A stretch of DNA of 10,426 nucleotides from Smittium mucronatum (lineage: Eukaryota; Kickxellomycota; Harpellomycetes; Harpellales; Legeriomycetaceae), in NCBI GenBank assembly GCA_001953115.1, contig LSSL01003645.1, positions 1-10,426 of the forward strand. Direction: 5' to 3'. Below the pieces are notes generated by a model. The model had not been told where the DNA came from. It searched no databases and saw only the letters and a program-made list of their open reading frames with translations. A program made the translations under genes and the position numbers. Positions 9,841-10,426 of this stretch are shown in pieces; position 1 is the stretch's first letter; each line of letters begins with the position of its first letter.

Positions 9841-9901
9841 TTCAACTCCTATAGACTAATTATTATATCAGTTCAAATTCCGATTAGTTTTTGGAGTTGG
9901 A
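9841..9901. repeat. Imperfect inverted repeat with G+C-containing arms
   Basis: CAACTCC at 9843-9849 pairs with GGAGTTG at 9893-9899, and ACTAAT at 9855-9860 pairs with ATTAGT at 9883-9888. The two stems are colinear, separated by five unpaired bases on one side and four on the other, with a 22-base loop. One G-T and one T-A pair extend the outer stem. Thirteen Watson-Crick pairs, with four G-C pairs in the outer arm alone, stand out in DNA this AT-rich. I tested a tRNA reading: the outer stem has the seven pairs of an acceptor and the loop holds TTCAAAT, but no T-arm stem forms at the right distance. It may be a structured RNA, a regulatory hairpin or an element end. Confidence 0.5.
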
Positions 9902-10047
9902 ACGGATTGTTCAGTATAGCTGATTGATATTTTGAAACAATTATTTAAATTCAATGCCGGATTTATTTCGAATTACGCAAAATAACTATGATTGGGCGTG
10001 CTTAATACCATAAACATTAACCTCTCTTTTTTTTATAAGTTCTAGGC

Positions 10048-10086
10048 TCATTATTTTTTCCCCAAAAAAATAAATAATGATTTTTT
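10048..10086 (+). terminator. Hairpin followed by a T-run, terminator-like
   Basis: TCATTATTTTTT at 10048-10059 can pair with the A-rich segment ending ATAATGA at 10080, around a CCCC loop (10060-10063) and with one bulged T at 10071. Six T residues follow at 10081-10086. That is the shape of a factor-independent terminator on the + strand. The stem is nearly all A-T pairs, so it would be weak, and such hairpins are common by chance here. No gene is seen ending just upstream. The T-run is also part of the 35-base repeat that starts at 10078. Confidence 0.22.
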
Positions 10087-10147
10087 CATCTTGATAAAAC
10101 AAAAGCATATACTGATTTTTTAATCTGGATAAAACAAAAGCATATAC
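10078..10147. repeat. 35-base tandem duplication
   Basis: Copy 1 is 10078-10112 and copy 2 is 10113-10147. They are the same length and differ at two of 35 positions: C/A at 10087 versus 10122, and T/G at 10092 versus 10127. A third copy begins at 10148 with TGATTT and then diverges. Each copy contains ATAAAACAAAAGCATATAC. The closeness shows a recent event, such as replication slippage, in otherwise worn sequence. Confidence 0.92.
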
Positions 10148-10202
10148 TGATTTACAGATATATCAACATAATTACTGGTGTTAAAATCCAATAAAATTTT
10201 AT

Positions 10203-10349
10203 TTATTGAAAACGGTTTTCAACAAGAATGATGAATTCATTATGGTTCACTACTTCGCGTATCCACAAAGCTGATATTATTACGTCAAAAATGGCATCAA
10301 GCAGGTTATTGAAAACATTTAGAATTAATATAATCAACCAAATAGTATT
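10203..10349 (-). pseudogene. Coding-like relic of an unknown protein, C-terminal part
   Basis: Reading the - strand, 48 codons are open from 10349 down to a TAA at 10205-10203. No ATG lies in frame and a stop (10350-10352) precedes it, so it would be a piece lacking its start. Two things favour a coding past: G+C is about 32% in 10261-10320, well above the window, and the middle of the frame is rich in purine-first codons with G-starting ones common (GAT, GCC, GAC, GTA, GAA, GTG, GTT), as in real genes. The peptide starts with a hydrophobic run (TIWLIILIL), later reads ALWIREVVNHNEF and ends ENRFQ. I recognise no family. On the opposite strand, an ATG-started frame of 41 codons (10228-10353) covers almost the same bases and is the alternative; its composition is less gene-like. 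Confidence 0.25.
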
Positions 10350-10372
10350 TTAATTGTAAGTTTTGTTATAAA

Positions 10373-10426
10373 ATGAACAAAACGTGTTCGAATTTAAGCT
10401 TAACAATTAGTAAAAGCAAACTTGCA
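10373..10426 (+). CDS. Possible 5' end of a gene running off the window
   Basis: An ATG at 10373 opens a frame that stays free of stops for all 18 codons to the window edge. The peptide starts MNKTCSNLSLTISKSK, mixed polar and Ser/Lys-rich, without a clear membrane segment or signal peptide. G+C is about 30% over these 54 bases, above the window norm. No Shine-Dalgarno motif precedes the ATG; GTTATAAA lies just upstream. A frame this short can be open by chance, so this rests on composition and position only. Confidence 0.2.
   Translation, partial: MNKTCSNLSLTISKSKLA

Noticed and set aside
9843..9899. tRNA gene
   Set aside because: The outer stem has seven pairs and the loop contains TTCAAAT, but at 57 bases it is short and no T-arm or anticodon-arm stem forms at the required spacing on either strand.
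9862..10008. Coding-like - strand frame with one internal stop, starting with ATG at 10008 (begins MVLSTPNHSYFA)
   Set aside because: A run reading YFA, stop, FEINP loosely recalls the start of amidinotransferase-type proteins, but the stop interrupts it, the rest does not follow that family, and the opposite strand reads equally well.

Overview
This is a very AT-rich, almost gene-free window. Lines counted by eye run from about 10% to 33% G+C, mostly under 20%. I find no rRNA, tRNA, CRISPR array, insertion sequence or recognisable protein family. Stop codons are dense in all six frames. At this composition about one codon in ten should be a stop by chance, which predicts a few ATG-started frames of 60-75 codons in 10.4 kb on both strands. 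Three exist, so the open-frame content matches random sequence. A hand count of G by codon position in frame 1 of two stretches (1-1380 and 2401-2760) is flat, which also argues against coding, including coding under an altered stop-codon code.

The organism cannot be named. Two readings fit: the eroded intergenic DNA of a long-term bacterial endosymbiont or other reduced genome, or intergenic DNA of an AT-rich eukaryote. Three AAGGAG motifs on the + strand, one ideally spaced before an ATG, lean slightly to a bacterial past but prove nothing.

Layout. Positions about 79-1332 hold the clearest structure: a diverged array with a 21-base period. Its best-kept part is two 42-base copies at 329-412. 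A non-repetitive island (about 640-1040) with raised G+C splits the array, and related units return at 1069-1173 and 1249-1332. Because 21 is a multiple of three, the array reads as heptapeptides in one frame, broken by stops; as DNA it places A-tracts two helical turns apart. Positions 1333-9840 are featureless apart from homopolymer tracts, short palindromes, a Shine-Dalgarno-like site with a five-codon frame at 5364-5393, and a few short coding-like islands. The last 600 bases are different again: G+C rises, there is an imperfect inverted repeat at 9841-9901, a hairpin followed by a T-run at 10048-10086, an exact-length 35-base tandem duplication at 10078-10147, a 48-codon coding-like relic on the - strand at 10203-10349, and an ATG-started frame running off the right edge at 10373. 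The right edge may therefore lie close to a real gene.

No set of genes working together can be described.
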